Of a DNA stretch of 64,000 bases, positions 1-9,300 are shown in pieces (positions within the stretch are counted from its first letter, which is position 1; the number at the start of each line of letters is the position of its first letter). A program made the position numbers and the translations under genes. The stretch is from Maioricimonas rarisocia (GTDB lineage: Bacteria; Planctomycetota; Planctomycetia; Planctomycetales; Planctomycetaceae): the NCBI RefSeq assembly GCF_007747795.1, contig NZ_CP036275.1, positions 7,122,001 through 7,186,000 of the forward strand, in the 5' to 3' direction. A model generated the notes under the pieces. That model was given only the letters and a program-made list of their open reading frames with translations, did not search any database and was not told the DNA's origin.

Positions 1-1
1 C

Positions 2-313
2 GACCCTCAGGAGGGGATCGTTTACACGATGGCTTTCGAGGGCTTTGAGCCGCTGGAAGGGTCGATCCTCTATGACCAGCAGGAAACAGGGACCGAGGTC
101 ACGTGGCTCGGCGAGGGGAACCTGGGGAGCAATCCGATCGGCCGGTACTTCGGGCTGATGATGGAGTCGATGATCGGCGCGGATTACGAGCAGGGGTTGT
201 CACAGTTGAAGGCGAAGGTGGAAGCGAAAACTGAGCCGCCCGAGAACCCTGCTCTGCCGACTGAAGGTGAGGAACTGACCGAGCCGGAACCCCCGGCCGG
301 GGAGGGCGAATAG
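2..313 (+). CDS. SRPBCC-family protein, C-terminal part (5' end outside window)
   Basis: The reading frame is open to the left edge of the window, so the N-terminus is missing. About 103 residues remain. They include a TEVTW strand followed by a run of glycine and asparagine and a long amphipathic helix with MIGADYEQGLSQLK. This is the usual end of polyketide-cyclase-like (START/SRPBCC) helix-grip domains, which bind hydrophobic ligands. The last 25 residues are an acidic, proline-rich tail (EPPENP, EEL, EPEPP) and are probably disordered. Family assignment rests on the C-terminal pattern only, and the ligand is unknown. Confidence 0.6.
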   Translation, partial: DPQEGIVYTMAFEGFEPLEGSILYDQQETGTEVTWLGEGNLGSNPIGRYFGLMMESMIGADYEQGLSQLKAKVEAKTEPPENPALPTEGEELTEPEPPAGEGE

Positions 314-347
314 ATGGCAGAGTCCACCGGCCGCAACCGGTAGGTTT

Positions 348-448
348 CCCAGCCGGTGAGCGTTCGGGCAGGCAGGAATGCCTGCCCCACCGGGTCGAAT
401 GTGGTGGTAGACCCGGAAGGCATTCCCGGCCAACTCGGCAGGCTGGAA
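348..448 (+). repeat. Family A repeat, copy 1 (GGCAGGAATGCCTGCC core)
   Basis: Begins CCCAGCCGGTGAGCGTTCGG and contains the palindrome GGCAGGAATGCCTGCC. Near-identical to 629-729. A third copy lies inverted at 47187-47268 and the core alone recurs at 30997-31022. Confidence 0.85.
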
Positions 449-628
449 GTGGTGCCGGCGTTGTCCTGCACGCGGGTGCCGCCGCCACCGGCCGGTCAGC
501 GCCACTGGCGTTTCTGAAGAGCCCCCGCGCGTAAGTGGGGCAGACATTCCTGTCTGCCTTTTCTCCACTGTTGAGTGACTCTTTCACAGCGCAGTGACTT
601 CCGCGCCCCGTCAGGGACTCGTTAACTG

Positions 629-729
629 CCCAGCCGGTGAGCGTTCGGGCAGGCAGGAATGCCTGCCCCACCTGGCCGAAGGTGGTGGGGGGCTGGAAGG
701 CTTTCCTCGCCGGCTCGGCAGGCTGGGAC
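629..729 (+). repeat. Family A repeat, copy 2
   Basis: Same first 40 or so bases as copy 1, then diverging with shared blocks (GGAAGGC and CTCGGCAGGCTGG). The two copies are in direct orientation about 280 bases apart. Confidence 0.85.
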
Positions 730-749
730 GGGGACCGGCATTTTCACGC

Positions 750-799
750 GACTTCCTGTGGCTGCGCCATCCAGACACATCCTGTGTCTGGGCCACCCT
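750..799 (-). repeat. Family F repeat (GGGTGGCCCAGACACA ... GCGCAGCCACAGGAAG)
   Basis: Reverse complement reads GGGTGGCCCAGACACAGGAT and runs on to GGCGCAGCCACAGGAAG. The same two blocks occur at 31053-31104, and the second block alone at 47702-47722. Includes a small hairpin (ACACAGGATGTGT). Confidence 0.7.
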
Positions 800-850
800 C
801 TGGACCATGCCGGCCGCTCTGGTTCCGGCTCCTGCCTCGCGTCGCTGCGC

Positions 851-883
851 GACCCCGGTTGGCGAGCAACCGGGGCTACCCGA
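851..883. repeat. Family G hairpin (CCCCGGTTGGCGAGCAACCGGGG)
   Basis: Inverted repeat with arms CCCCGGTT and AACCGGGG around GGCGAGC. Related hairpins occur at 49379-49411 and 61530-61558, all in intergenic DNA. Confidence 0.65.
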
Positions 884-1017
884 ATCGAGTCGCTGCCTGC
901 CCCACCAGACTTCAGAACAGTTTCGCGGCGTTGAGGTCTGCGGCAGTCTCCGCGACAATCTCTTCAGCTCGCTCGACTGAACGTGCGCCCTGACGACGCA
1001 ACTGCAAGGCAGACCTG

Positions 1018-2133
1018 ATGGATCACCCGATCGGCCGGCCACTGGCCGAACTTGACACGCCCGCCCTGTGCATCGACCTCGATACCTTCGAAGCGAACAT
1101 TGCCGCGATGGCCGGCTACATCGCCGACTGCGGCAAGCAGTGGCGTCCACATGCGAAGTGTCACAAGTCACCCGCCATCGCCCATCGGCTGCTCGAGGCG
1201 GGAGCGATCGGCGTGACGGTGGCGAAGGTTTCGGAGGCGGAAGTCTTCATGAAAGCCGGCGTCCGGGACGTACTCATCGCCAACATGATCGCCGGCGAAA
1301 CCAAGGTGAACCGCGTGGCGGCCCTGTGCCGGTATGGCGATCCGATTGTGGCGGTCGATCACTTCGCGCAGGCCGAGGCGCTCGCGGCCGCCTGTCGCCG
1401 GCTGGGGGTGAGCTGTCGCGTGCTCGTGGAGATCAACATCGGGATGGACCGGGTGGGGATTCGCCCGGGTCCGGATGCGATCGAGCTGGCTCACGGCGTC
1501 GACCGGCTGGAGGGAGTCCGGCTGGTGGGGGTGATGGGCTACGAAGGTCATCTGCTGAGAGTGGAGGATCCGGAGGAGAAGCGACGGAAGATCGACTCGG
1601 CAATCGGACTGCTCGAAGAAGCCCGGGACCGGATGCAGCGGGAGGGCATCTGTGCCGACATTGTCAGTGCCGGCGGGACCGGTTCGTATCAGTTCACTTC
1701 GCACTGCCCGGCCGTGACGGAGCTGCAGGCGGGGGGCGGAATGTTCGCGGATCCCTTCTATATTGAACAGTGCGGCGTGCAGGGGCTCAGTCCGTCGCTG
1801 ACGGTCCTGGCGACAGTGGTGAGCCGGCCGATGCTCGAGCGGGGCATCATGGATTCCGGCCGGAAGACACTTAACGGTGAACTGCACATGCCGGTGGTCA
1901 AATCGACGGTGGTCGGCCGGTCCCTTCCGGATGCCACGGTGACCGCGTTGAGTGCCGAGCACGGGTTTCTGAAGCTCGGGCCGGAGTCTCAGGATCTGAC
2001 GATCGGAGACAAGATCGCCGTCATCCCCGGCTACAGCGACTTCACAACCGTTCTGCACGACAGATTTTACGGAATCCGCGGCGGACAGGTCGAAGTGGTC
2101 TGGCCACTGGAGGCCCGGGGCTGCCTGCAATAG
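1018..2133 (+). CDS. DSD1-family PLP-dependent enzyme (D-threonine aldolase / D-serine dehydratase-like)
   Basis: A 371-residue fold-type III (alanine-racemase-like barrel) enzyme. The N-terminus has the family opening LDTPALCIDLD and the motif RPHAKCHKS at about 43-51, whose first lysine (Lys47) is expected to hold pyridoxal phosphate. SAGGTGSY near 220 is the phosphate-binding region and TELQAGGG follows. Known relatives act on D-threonine, D-serine or other D-3-hydroxy amino acids and need a divalent metal. The C-terminal metal motif normally reads P-x-H-x-C/D, but here it is PGYSDFTTVLHD with Tyr339 where His is expected, so substrate and metal use are uncertain. It stands alone between repeats and miaB. 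Confidence 0.85.
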   Translation: MDHPIGRPLAELDTPALCIDLDTFEANIAAMAGYIADCGKQWRPHAKCHKSPAIAHRLLEAGAIGVTVAKVSEAEVFMKAGVRDVLIANMIAGETKVNRVAALCRYGDPIVAVDHFAQAEALAAACRRLGVSCRVLVEINIGMDRVGIRPGPDAIELAHGVDRLEGVRLVGVMGYEGHLLRVEDPEEKRRKIDSAIGLLEEARDRMQREGICADIVSAGGTGSYQFTSHCPAVTELQAGGGMFADPFYIEQCGVQGLSPSLTVLATVVSRPMLERGIMDSGRKTLNGELHMPVVKSTVVGRSLPDATVTALSAEHGFLKLGPESQDLTIGDKIAVIPGYSDFTTVLHDRFYGIRGGQVEVVWPLEARGCLQ

Positions 2134-2279
2134 TGCCACTTTCGCTGTGGTGGACGAGTGCCTGCCGCGCAGGAGCAGGGGGGAATGCCGTTGTCACTGT
2201 TCTGCCGATTTGCCACACTGCGCGTTTGCGCAATTGAAGGCGAATTGCGGTGTCGACCGGTGAGGTGCAGGCGGTAGCG

Positions 2280-3815
2280 ATGGAACACAACGGCAAACTG
2301 TACATTGAAACAGTCGGCTGCCAGATGAACATGCTCGACAGCGAGCTGGTGGTGGCGGCACTGCGGAATCAGGGCTATGAGCTGTGTGAGAGCCCGAAAG
2401 AAGCAGACACCGTGCTGTTCAATACGTGCAGCGTCCGCGAACATGCCGAGCACAAGATCTACAGCTCGGTCGGTCGTCTGAAGTACGCGCGTCGGAAGCG
2501 GCCGCATCAGGTCATCGGCATCATCGGCTGCATGGCTCAGAAGGACCAGCAGAAGGTCTTCGAGAAGGCCCCGCACGTCGACCTGGTCGTCGGGACCGGG
2601 CAGCTGGGGGAGATTCCCCGGCTGGTTAATGAGGTGCGGAGCACACGCGAGAAGCAGGTGGCGGTCTCGCTGGGCCGCCGCGACGGATCACGCGAAGCGG
2701 TGGCCGGCAGCTTCGAGAGTTACGATCCGCTGCGTGACCCTCAGATGCGGCCAAGCCCGTGGCAGGCGTTCGTGCGGATCATGATCGGCTGCGACAAGTT
2801 CTGCACCTACTGCGTTGTGCCGACGACCCGCGGTCCGGAACAGAGCCGTCCACCGTCCGATATTGCCCGCGAGGTGAGAAGTCTGGCGGAGCAGGGGGTT
2901 CGGGAGGTAACGCTGCTGGGCCAGACGGTCAACAGCTACAAGCATACGGAGAACGGCCGGCTGCACCGGATGTCGGACCTGCTGGCGATGATCCACGACA
3001 CGGCCGGCATCGAGCGAATCAAGTTCGTCACCAATTACCCCAAAGACATGACGGACGACCTGCTGCAGGCGATGCGCGATCTGCCGAAGGTGAGCCGCTA
3101 TCTGCACGTCCCGCTGCAGTCCGGCTGCAATGAGATGTTGAAGCGGATGAAGCGCGGATACACGGTCGAGGATTACCGGGAGATGATGCAGCGGATCAAC
3201 ACGACGTTGCCGGGCTGCGCGGTCTCGAGCGACTTCATTGTGGGCTTCTGCGGCGAGTCGGAAGAGTCGTTTCAGAAGAGCATGGATGCGATTCGTGAAC
3301 ACCGTTTCAAGAACAGTTTTATCTTCAAATACAGTCCGCGTCCGGGGACGAAGGCGGACGACCTTTATGAAGATGACATTCCGGAATCCGTGAAGAAACG
3401 GCGGAACAATGAGCTGTTGGCATTGCAGACGGAGATCAGCGAAGAAGACAATGCCGACTTTATCGGGCGAACGGTCAAAATCCTGGTGGAAGGCCCCAGC
3501 AAGAAGGCTCACCGGGAGCGATCGTCGACGGATTTGCCGGGGTGGCACGATGCCGCTAATCTGAACGTCACTGACGACGGGGCGGGGGCCGACACGTTGC
3601 CGGCCGATTCACCACAGGCCGCATCGTCTGCTGCCATACAACTGGTCGGTCGAACGCCATGCGATCGAATCGTTGTCTTCGACGGCAATCCCCGCCTGGC
3701 CGGCACACTTGCCGAAGTCCGCGTCGCGGACTGTACCGCTACAACGCTCCTGGGCGCAATTGTCACGCGGGAAGTGCAGCACGGAACGACCGGTCTGCTC
3801 CCGATTCTGGGCTGA
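2280..3815 (+). CDS. miaB: tRNA-2-methylthio-N6-dimethylallyladenosine synthase MiaB
   Basis: Radical-SAM methylthiotransferase that adds the 2-methylthio group to i6A37 of tRNAs reading UNN codons. Numbered from the upstream GTG at 2250, the N-terminal cluster cysteines are Cys24, Cys60 and Cys94 (GCQMN, NTCSV, IGCMAQ) and the radical-SAM triad is Cys181/185/188 (CDKFCTYC). I prefer ATG 2280 because MEHNGKLYIETVGCQMN matches the usual N-terminal length; a GTG at 2250 is the alternative. The C-terminal TRAM domain is interrupted after VEGPSKKA by about 45 hydrophilic residues before QLVGRTPCDRIVVF. Assignment is firm; the insertion is unusual compared with the Escherichia coli protein. Confidence 0.95.
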   Translation: MEHNGKLYIETVGCQMNMLDSELVVAALRNQGYELCESPKEADTVLFNTCSVREHAEHKIYSSVGRLKYARRKRPHQVIGIIGCMAQKDQQKVFEKAPHVDLVVGTGQLGEIPRLVNEVRSTREKQVAVSLGRRDGSREAVAGSFESYDPLRDPQMRPSPWQAFVRIMIGCDKFCTYCVVPTTRGPEQSRPPSDIAREVRSLAEQGVREVTLLGQTVNSYKHTENGRLHRMSDLLAMIHDTAGIERIKFVTNYPKDMTDDLLQAMRDLPKVSRYLHVPLQSGCNEMLKRMKRGYTVEDYREMMQRINTTLPGCAVSSDFIVGFCGESEESFQKSMDAIREHRFKNSFIFKYSPRPGTKADDLYEDDIPESVKKRRNNELLALQTEISEEDNADFIGRTVKILVEGPSKKAHRERSSTDLPGWHDAANLNVTDDGAGADTLPADSPQAASSAAIQLVGRTPCDRIVVFDGNPRLAGTLAEVRVADCTATTLLGAIVTREVQHGTTGLLPILG

Positions 3816-4116
3816 CGGCAGCTCCCCGAGCCTCTGCGTCCTTTCCTTCTTGCGCTTCTCGCGACCGGATCGTAGGGAACAGGCATCGGGGGCAAGCATC
3901 CCGGACGTGCGGGGTGAATCCACTTCTGATACAAAGTAACCCTCGAATCGGACAATTCTGCACCGCTTCGTGCAATCGCAATTCGACAGGCGGCCGGGCC
4001 GGGGTCACACTTCTTGAGGGGTCGGTTCTGCGTCTCCCGTTCCACGGGCCACTTCACCATCGCTCGCAACGGGTTACCGCGCGCCGATTCCCGCATTCAG
4101 AGAATCGCCATCACAG
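3816..4116. other. Intergenic spacer
   Basis: About 300 bases between miaB and the terpene-synthase fusion gene. No terminator with a T tract, no RNA gene and no known repeat were recognised. It must contain the promoter of the downstream pair if that pair is transcribed separately. Confidence 0.5.
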
Positions 4117-6345
4117 ATGATTTCGAAGAAGCCTCTCGAGACGCTGAAGGACGGCGAACGGGCCAGGGAGCAGGCAGCACACGACAACCGCGGAGGAACC
4201 GGGAGGCTGATTCGATCCGGCTGGCCACTTGAGTTTCTGCAGCAGGCGTTTCACGCCCCCAACGACCGCATCATCGTTGAAGTTCATGACCCGACACTGC
4301 GTCGGGAAGCGTCGCTCCAGGCGCTGCTTTCCCGAACGGCTCTCGCCGAAGAGAGTGACGCCGAGATCCAGCCGGTCCGCTTTACGGCACGTGGCATCAA
4401 CACCGCTCGGGGCTATGTCGAGGCCCGCCACCGCCTGGGCACGGGGGGCTGGATCGCGATCATCGGCGACAGTGACATCGGGACACTGGCCCGTTCGGTC
4501 CGCTCTCTGATCCCCGAGGCGCCCGAGCGAATGGTGGTCGTCAGCGAGTGTATCCACAGCGATGGCGGATCGTGTCCGGCGGATCACTTTCGCCCCGAAC
4601 TGCACGTTGCCGGCTGGACGGTGCGGGACTTTCGGGACAACGAACAGAGTCGCGAGCGTTTCTCCTCGCAGCTGGCCGCTGTTCGCAGCGATGGCCATTC
4701 GAGCTGGTTTGTGGTGCATACCGAGCATGCCGGCAACGGTGCGGATTCGACGGCCCTGGCCCGGCGACCGAAAGGGGGCAACGAGGGGGTCGTCTCCCAT
4801 GACGCGCTCGTCACCCAGCTGACGCGACTCCTGGAACACAACGGCGACATTCTGCTGGTCACGCTGGCACAATCGACGGAATGGAACCCGCTGCTGGAAC
4901 GGTTCCCGAGGCGCTCGCTGGCGGTCGACTCTGCGGAGGTCTCGCATGGACTGACCTGGGCCAGTGCCCTGGCAGACTTCGGCGGGCACCCCGTGTTCGT
5001 GATGACTTCGGATCAGCTCACACAGCATCACCGCCAGATTGTCGAGGAACTGACCGGCCGGAACCTCGCGTGGACGTTGATCGTGCTGGAGAGCGATCTG
5101 GACTGGATCGATGTGGTGAACACTGGTGTCAGCCCCGGGCTCATCCCGTTTATCCCCGGGGCGACGCTGGTCGCCCCTGCCTCGCTCGGGGAACTGAAGC
5201 GCGAGATCCAGCGCGTCAGCCTGAACGAACGCTGCCTGTTGATGTACCTCGACGTCCGCCGGCTCTGGCCGCAACTGAAGGCACAGGCGGAGTCCGAAGA
5301 GTCCAAAACGCCGGCAGCGAGCCTACCCGAGCCACCGCTCCCGACGGTGAACGGAACAGAACTGGCGCCAGCGACGCCGCTCAAATCGGCTGCCGCACGT
5401 CGCACCGAGTCGCGCACCGACCAGCAGTTGATCGAGGCAATTGAGTTCAGCGCCGATACGTGGAACTGGATCAAGCAATACGAAACCGTCGGACACCGCA
5501 ATCAGTATCTGTGGAAGTGGTGTCAATATGGGATCGACCTGACGACGCTGCCGTGCGTCGACCCGGAAACACGTGATCACGTCTGCGACACCAAACTGCT
5601 GTCGGTGATTATCTGCGTGCTGCTCGATGACGTGGCGGACCGACGGGAAAGCCGGAACTGGCTGGAAGCACTGCTGGCGGCCGTTCACGACCAGGAGGGG
5701 GACGAGTCGAACCTTTCGGAGGAAGAGTGCCGGCATGTCGCCGTCACGAGGGCACTCTGGAACGATTATGCGAGTCGTGCTGCCGAGTACAGTCGCTACG
5801 ACGAGTACCGGGACATCTGGTCGTTCGACCTGGAGCAGTTTTTCAACACGATGCGGTACGCGGCTCTGGTCAATGACAACCCGGAGATGATGAACTGCGC
5901 CGAGCATGACCTTTATACACCGCACAATATGCTCATGGTGAGCTTCGGGACGCTGGATCTGATGTGCAGCAGGCAGTTCGACCCGCGGGAGCTGGGGACG
6001 CTGCGGGAGGCGCTCTGGCATGCCCAGACGATGGGGCGGATTGGCAATGTGATCAGCACATGGCGCCGTGAAATCCCGGATCGGGACTTCTCGGCCGGGA
6101 TTTTCGCTCGCGCTGTCGCCCGGGGTGCTATTAATTCAGAAGAACTTCAGTCGCTGAACCCGGGTGTGGTGCAGAACTTGCTCGAACAGGGCGAGTTTGA
6201 GGAGTCACTGCTGCAGAAGTGGTACTGGCATCGCTCGCAGTGCACGGCAGCAGCCGAGCGCATCCGATCGGCAGACCTGACCGCCGTGCTGGATGCCCAC
6301 GACCGTTTCCTGATGATGCATCTGGCCAGCAGCGGACGAATCTGA
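4117..6345 (+). CDS. Degenerate DXS-like region fused to class I terpene synthase domain
   Basis: A 742-residue protein with two parts. Residues about 95-385 follow the order of 1-deoxyxylulose-5-phosphate synthase: WIAIIGDSD (112-120) where DXS has the thiamine-diphosphate GDG motif, a HTEHAGNG segment (201-208) like the DXS HVLTxKGKG strand, AEVSH (273-277) at the catalytic-glutamate position (Glu274), and a pyrimidine-domain-like stretch ending IPGATLVAPASLGEL. The DXS N-terminal ~100 residues and the transketolase C-terminal domain are absent. After a Pro/Glu/Ala linker (about 390-435), residues 440-742 look like a class I terpene synthase, with DDVAD (504-508) matching DDxxD and Asn644/Thr648/Glu652 matching the NSE triad, 140 residues apart as in bacterial cyclases. 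I infer a cyclase acting on a prenyl diphosphate. Whether the DXS part is catalytic is doubtful. A histidine kinase starts 37 bases downstream. Confidence 0.65.
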   Translation: MISKKPLETLKDGERAREQAAHDNRGGTGRLIRSGWPLEFLQQAFHAPNDRIIVEVHDPTLRREASLQALLSRTALAEESDAEIQPVRFTARGINTARGYVEARHRLGTGGWIAIIGDSDIGTLARSVRSLIPEAPERMVVVSECIHSDGGSCPADHFRPELHVAGWTVRDFRDNEQSRERFSSQLAAVRSDGHSSWFVVHTEHAGNGADSTALARRPKGGNEGVVSHDALVTQLTRLLEHNGDILLVTLAQSTEWNPLLERFPRRSLAVDSAEVSHGLTWASALADFGGHPVFVMTSDQLTQHHRQIVEELTGRNLAWTLIVLESDLDWIDVVNTGVSPGLIPFIPGATLVAPASLGELKREIQRVSLNERCLLMYLDVRRLWPQLKAQAESEESKTPAASLPEPPLPTVNGTELAPATPLKSAAARRTESRTDQQLIEAIEFSADTWNWIKQYETVGHRNQYLWKWCQYGIDLTTLPCVDPETRDHVCDTKLLSVIICVLLDDVADRRESRNWLEALLAAVHDQEGDESNLSEEECRHVAVTRALWNDYASRAAEYSRYDEYRDIWSFDLEQFFNTMRYAALVNDNPEMMNCAEHDLYTPHNMLMVSFGTLDLMCSRQFDPRELGTLREALWHAQTMGRIGNVISTWRREIPDRDFSAGIFARAVARGAINSEELQSLNPGVVQNLLEQGEFEESLLQKWYWHRSQCTAAAERIRSADLTAVLDAHDRFLMMHLASSGRI

Positions 6346-6382
6346 GATGTCCTGAGCCCCGCCGGACGGCGACGACAATGCA

Positions 6383-9300
6383 ATGATTGAAGCGCTGTTC
6401 GACCGCTGCCGTCAGCACTACATCCTGCTGATGATTCTCGTCAATCGCTTCATCGCGATGGCGATCGGCGGGTTCTGTACCTACTACGTGATTCTCACGT
6501 TCCGGTTGAATCTCACCCCCGAGATCAGTCGGAATGTGATCATCGCCTGCTCGATCTGGATTCTGATCGGAGCGATCGGGACGACTGCGGTCGCCCTGTG
6601 GGGAACCCGCAACCTGCGAGCGTTTCTGAAGCATTCGCTCGACGGAGGGGCCTTCGACAAGGACCAGGCGTTGCTCGCCGCCCGAGAGGCGGTCCTCTTT
6701 CCGGGCCGCCAGACCCGTGCCGAAGCGGCGATCGATCACTTTCTGACGACCGTCCCCATCTGCCTGTCGCTGCACGCCCTGGGCGCTGCGCCGTGGAAAG
6801 TCGTGGCGCAGGTCGGTGTGACGGGATTCATCGGCGTCGGCTGCATTCTGTTCGTCGGCTTCTTCATGTTCGAGCGATGGCTGAAGCCGGTCATCCGCTC
6901 GTTGCTCGAAAACGGCGTCGAAGTTCCCTTCGAACTGTACCCGGTGGCGCGACTGGGAGTGCGGCTGCAACTCGGCTTCGGCCTGGTTGTGGCGGTGACC
7001 GCGCTGATGATCGGATCGCTCGGCATGCAGCGGGCAATCGAGATCATCAACTCCCCAAGCAACCAGATCGAAGCGCTCAACAGCCTGCGGAACCACGCGT
7101 ACATCATCTCGATGGTGGCCTTCAGCGTCGGGATCTGGTTCTCACAGCTGCTGGCCGGTTCGGTCACGTCGCGCGTGCTGGCCATCGTCGATGCAATGAA
7201 CGCCGTCAAGGCGGGCAACCTCACCGAGCGGGTGCGGGCGACCGGCACCGACGAGATCGATCAGCTGGCCCGGCACTTCAACGCGATGGTTCACGAACTG
7301 GAAAGCAAGGATCGCGTCGTCCGCGACCTGAACACCAACCTCGAAAAGAAAGTCCGCAAGCGGACCCGCGAACTGGTGCGAAGCAAGCGGTCGTTGCAGA
7401 AGTCGTACAAGAAGCTCCGCGAAAGCGATCGGCACAAGACCGAATTCTTCTCGAACGTCAGCCACGAACTGCGTACGCCGCTGATGATGATCCTCTCGCC
7501 GATCGAGCAGTTGCTTCGGCGGGAACAGGAGTCTCTGCCGCGGCAGTCGGCTGCGCTGCTTGAAGTCGCGCAGGTGAACGCGAACCGGTTGCTCAAGCAG
7601 ATCAATCAGCTGCTGGAGTTCTCGCGGATCGAGGCCGGTCACGCGACGCTGCAGGCCGTGAGCATCAACCTGGGCAATCGGGCCTCGGAACTGGCGCGGG
7701 CGGCCCGTCCTCTGGCCGAACAGCGGGGACTGCAGCTGGAAACCCGCGTCGAGCAGGGGCTGCCCCCCATGGCGGCCGACCCCGAGAAGCTGGACATCAT
7801 CGTCACCAACCTCGTATCGAACGCGATCAAGTTCACCCCCCAGGGCGGAACCGTCACTCTCTCCGTTCAGCGTGGAAGCGCACGGTTCGAAGTCTCCGAG
7901 GAGATGCTGTGCATCACCGTGGACGACACCGGCATCGGGATTGCGCCGGAGCACTTCGACCGGCTGTTCGAACGGTTTCAGCAGGTGGACGGTTCGAACT
8001 CCCGCGAGTTTGCCGGCACCGGGCTGGGACTGGCCCTGGTGAAGGAACTGGTCGAACTGCACGGGGGAACGATCCAGGTCGACAGCGTCGTGGGGCAGGG
8101 AACAGCATTCTGTGTCGCCCTGCCGGTTCAGTCCGCTCTCGATGCCCCTTCCGAGGAATCGCTGGAGGACTCGCGGGTGCTGCGAGGCGATGCCTTTGCG
8201 GACCTGGTGCAGGTCCAGCCGCAGGACTTTGTGTCGGCTTCTCAGCCGGCCAGCGGGGAAGGTGCTGCCCGGATCCTGGTTGTCGATGACACGCCGGATG
8301 TGCGACACATGATCGGCGAAATCCTCTCGGACACGTACGAAATCGTCTATGCCGCAGACGGGGTCGAGGGACTCGAGGTCCTCGAACGGACCAAGCCGGA
8401 CCTGGTGCTGTCGGACGTGATGATGCCGCGGATGGACGGCTACGAGTTCTGTCGGACGGTGAAGGGAAATCCGGAGTACGCGGCGGTCCCGTTCGTGCTT
8501 GTGACCGCGAAGGCTCAGATCTCGATGAAGATCGACGGGCTGAACTGCGGTGCCGACGACTACATCGTCAAGCCGTTCGCTGCCGAGGAACTGTGTGCCC
8601 GCGTCCGTTCGCTGCTGCGGCTGCGTCAGTTGCACAAGCAGCTCAATACACGGAATAACGAACTGCAGGAGACGCTGAACAATCTGCGACAGGCTCAGGA
8701 CCAGCTCATCCAGTCCGAGAAAATGAGTTCGCTGGGTCAGCTGGTCGCCGGTCTGGCCCACGAGATCAATAACGCGATCAACGCGGTCTACAACGGCATT
8801 CCAACGCTGATCACCCGCATGGAGAAGGTCCAGAAGCTGGTGGACGTGGGGCTGCAGTCTCTCGAGGAAGAGGATCAGCGGGCGAAAATCGACCAGTCTT
8901 TCGCCAAGATCGGGCGTCTGGCCGAAGCCATCCGCGAAGGTGCGGTGCGAACCGCCCGCATCGTGAGCGACATGAAGTCGTTCGCGCATCCCGGGTGCCA
9001 GCAGGAGGAAGAGTCCGACATCCATCGGACGCTCGACGTCTGCCTGAATCTGCTGAGCAACGAATGCAAAGGGCGAGTGGAGATCGTCCGCGATTACGAC
9101 GAGGTGGGCCCGGTCTGGGGACCGTTCGGTCAACTGGATCAGCTGTTCCTGAATCTGTTCTCCAACGCGATTCACGCGATGCCCGATGGCGGCGAGCTGC
9201 GGGTCACAACCGTCGCAACTCCCGACCTGCTTGAGATTTCCGTCCGCGACACCGGATGTGGAATCCCGGAATCGGTCCGCAACCGGATCTTCGACCCGTT

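Larger units (their letters stand above)
314..1017. other. Intergenic, repeat-bearing
   Basis: No convincing gene is visible. The stretch carries two direct copies of a roughly 100-base repeat (from 348 and 629), a second inverted-repeat element (750-799) and a hairpin (851-883). The open frames on both strands here are translations of these repeats and differ from copy to copy. Confidence 0.7.

Noticed and set aside
99-671. 190-codon frame across the 5' repeats
   Set aside because: Its protein is a translation of the family A repeat (repeated SCLPER/QAFLPA-type peptides), which occurs in different frames elsewhere.
4111-5274. 387-codon open frame on the minus strand
   Set aside because: Antisense to the DXS-like region, whose plus-strand motifs are in order.
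7142-9175. 677-codon open frame on the minus strand
   Set aside because: Antisense to the hybrid histidine kinase; composition is that of a high-GC shadow frame.
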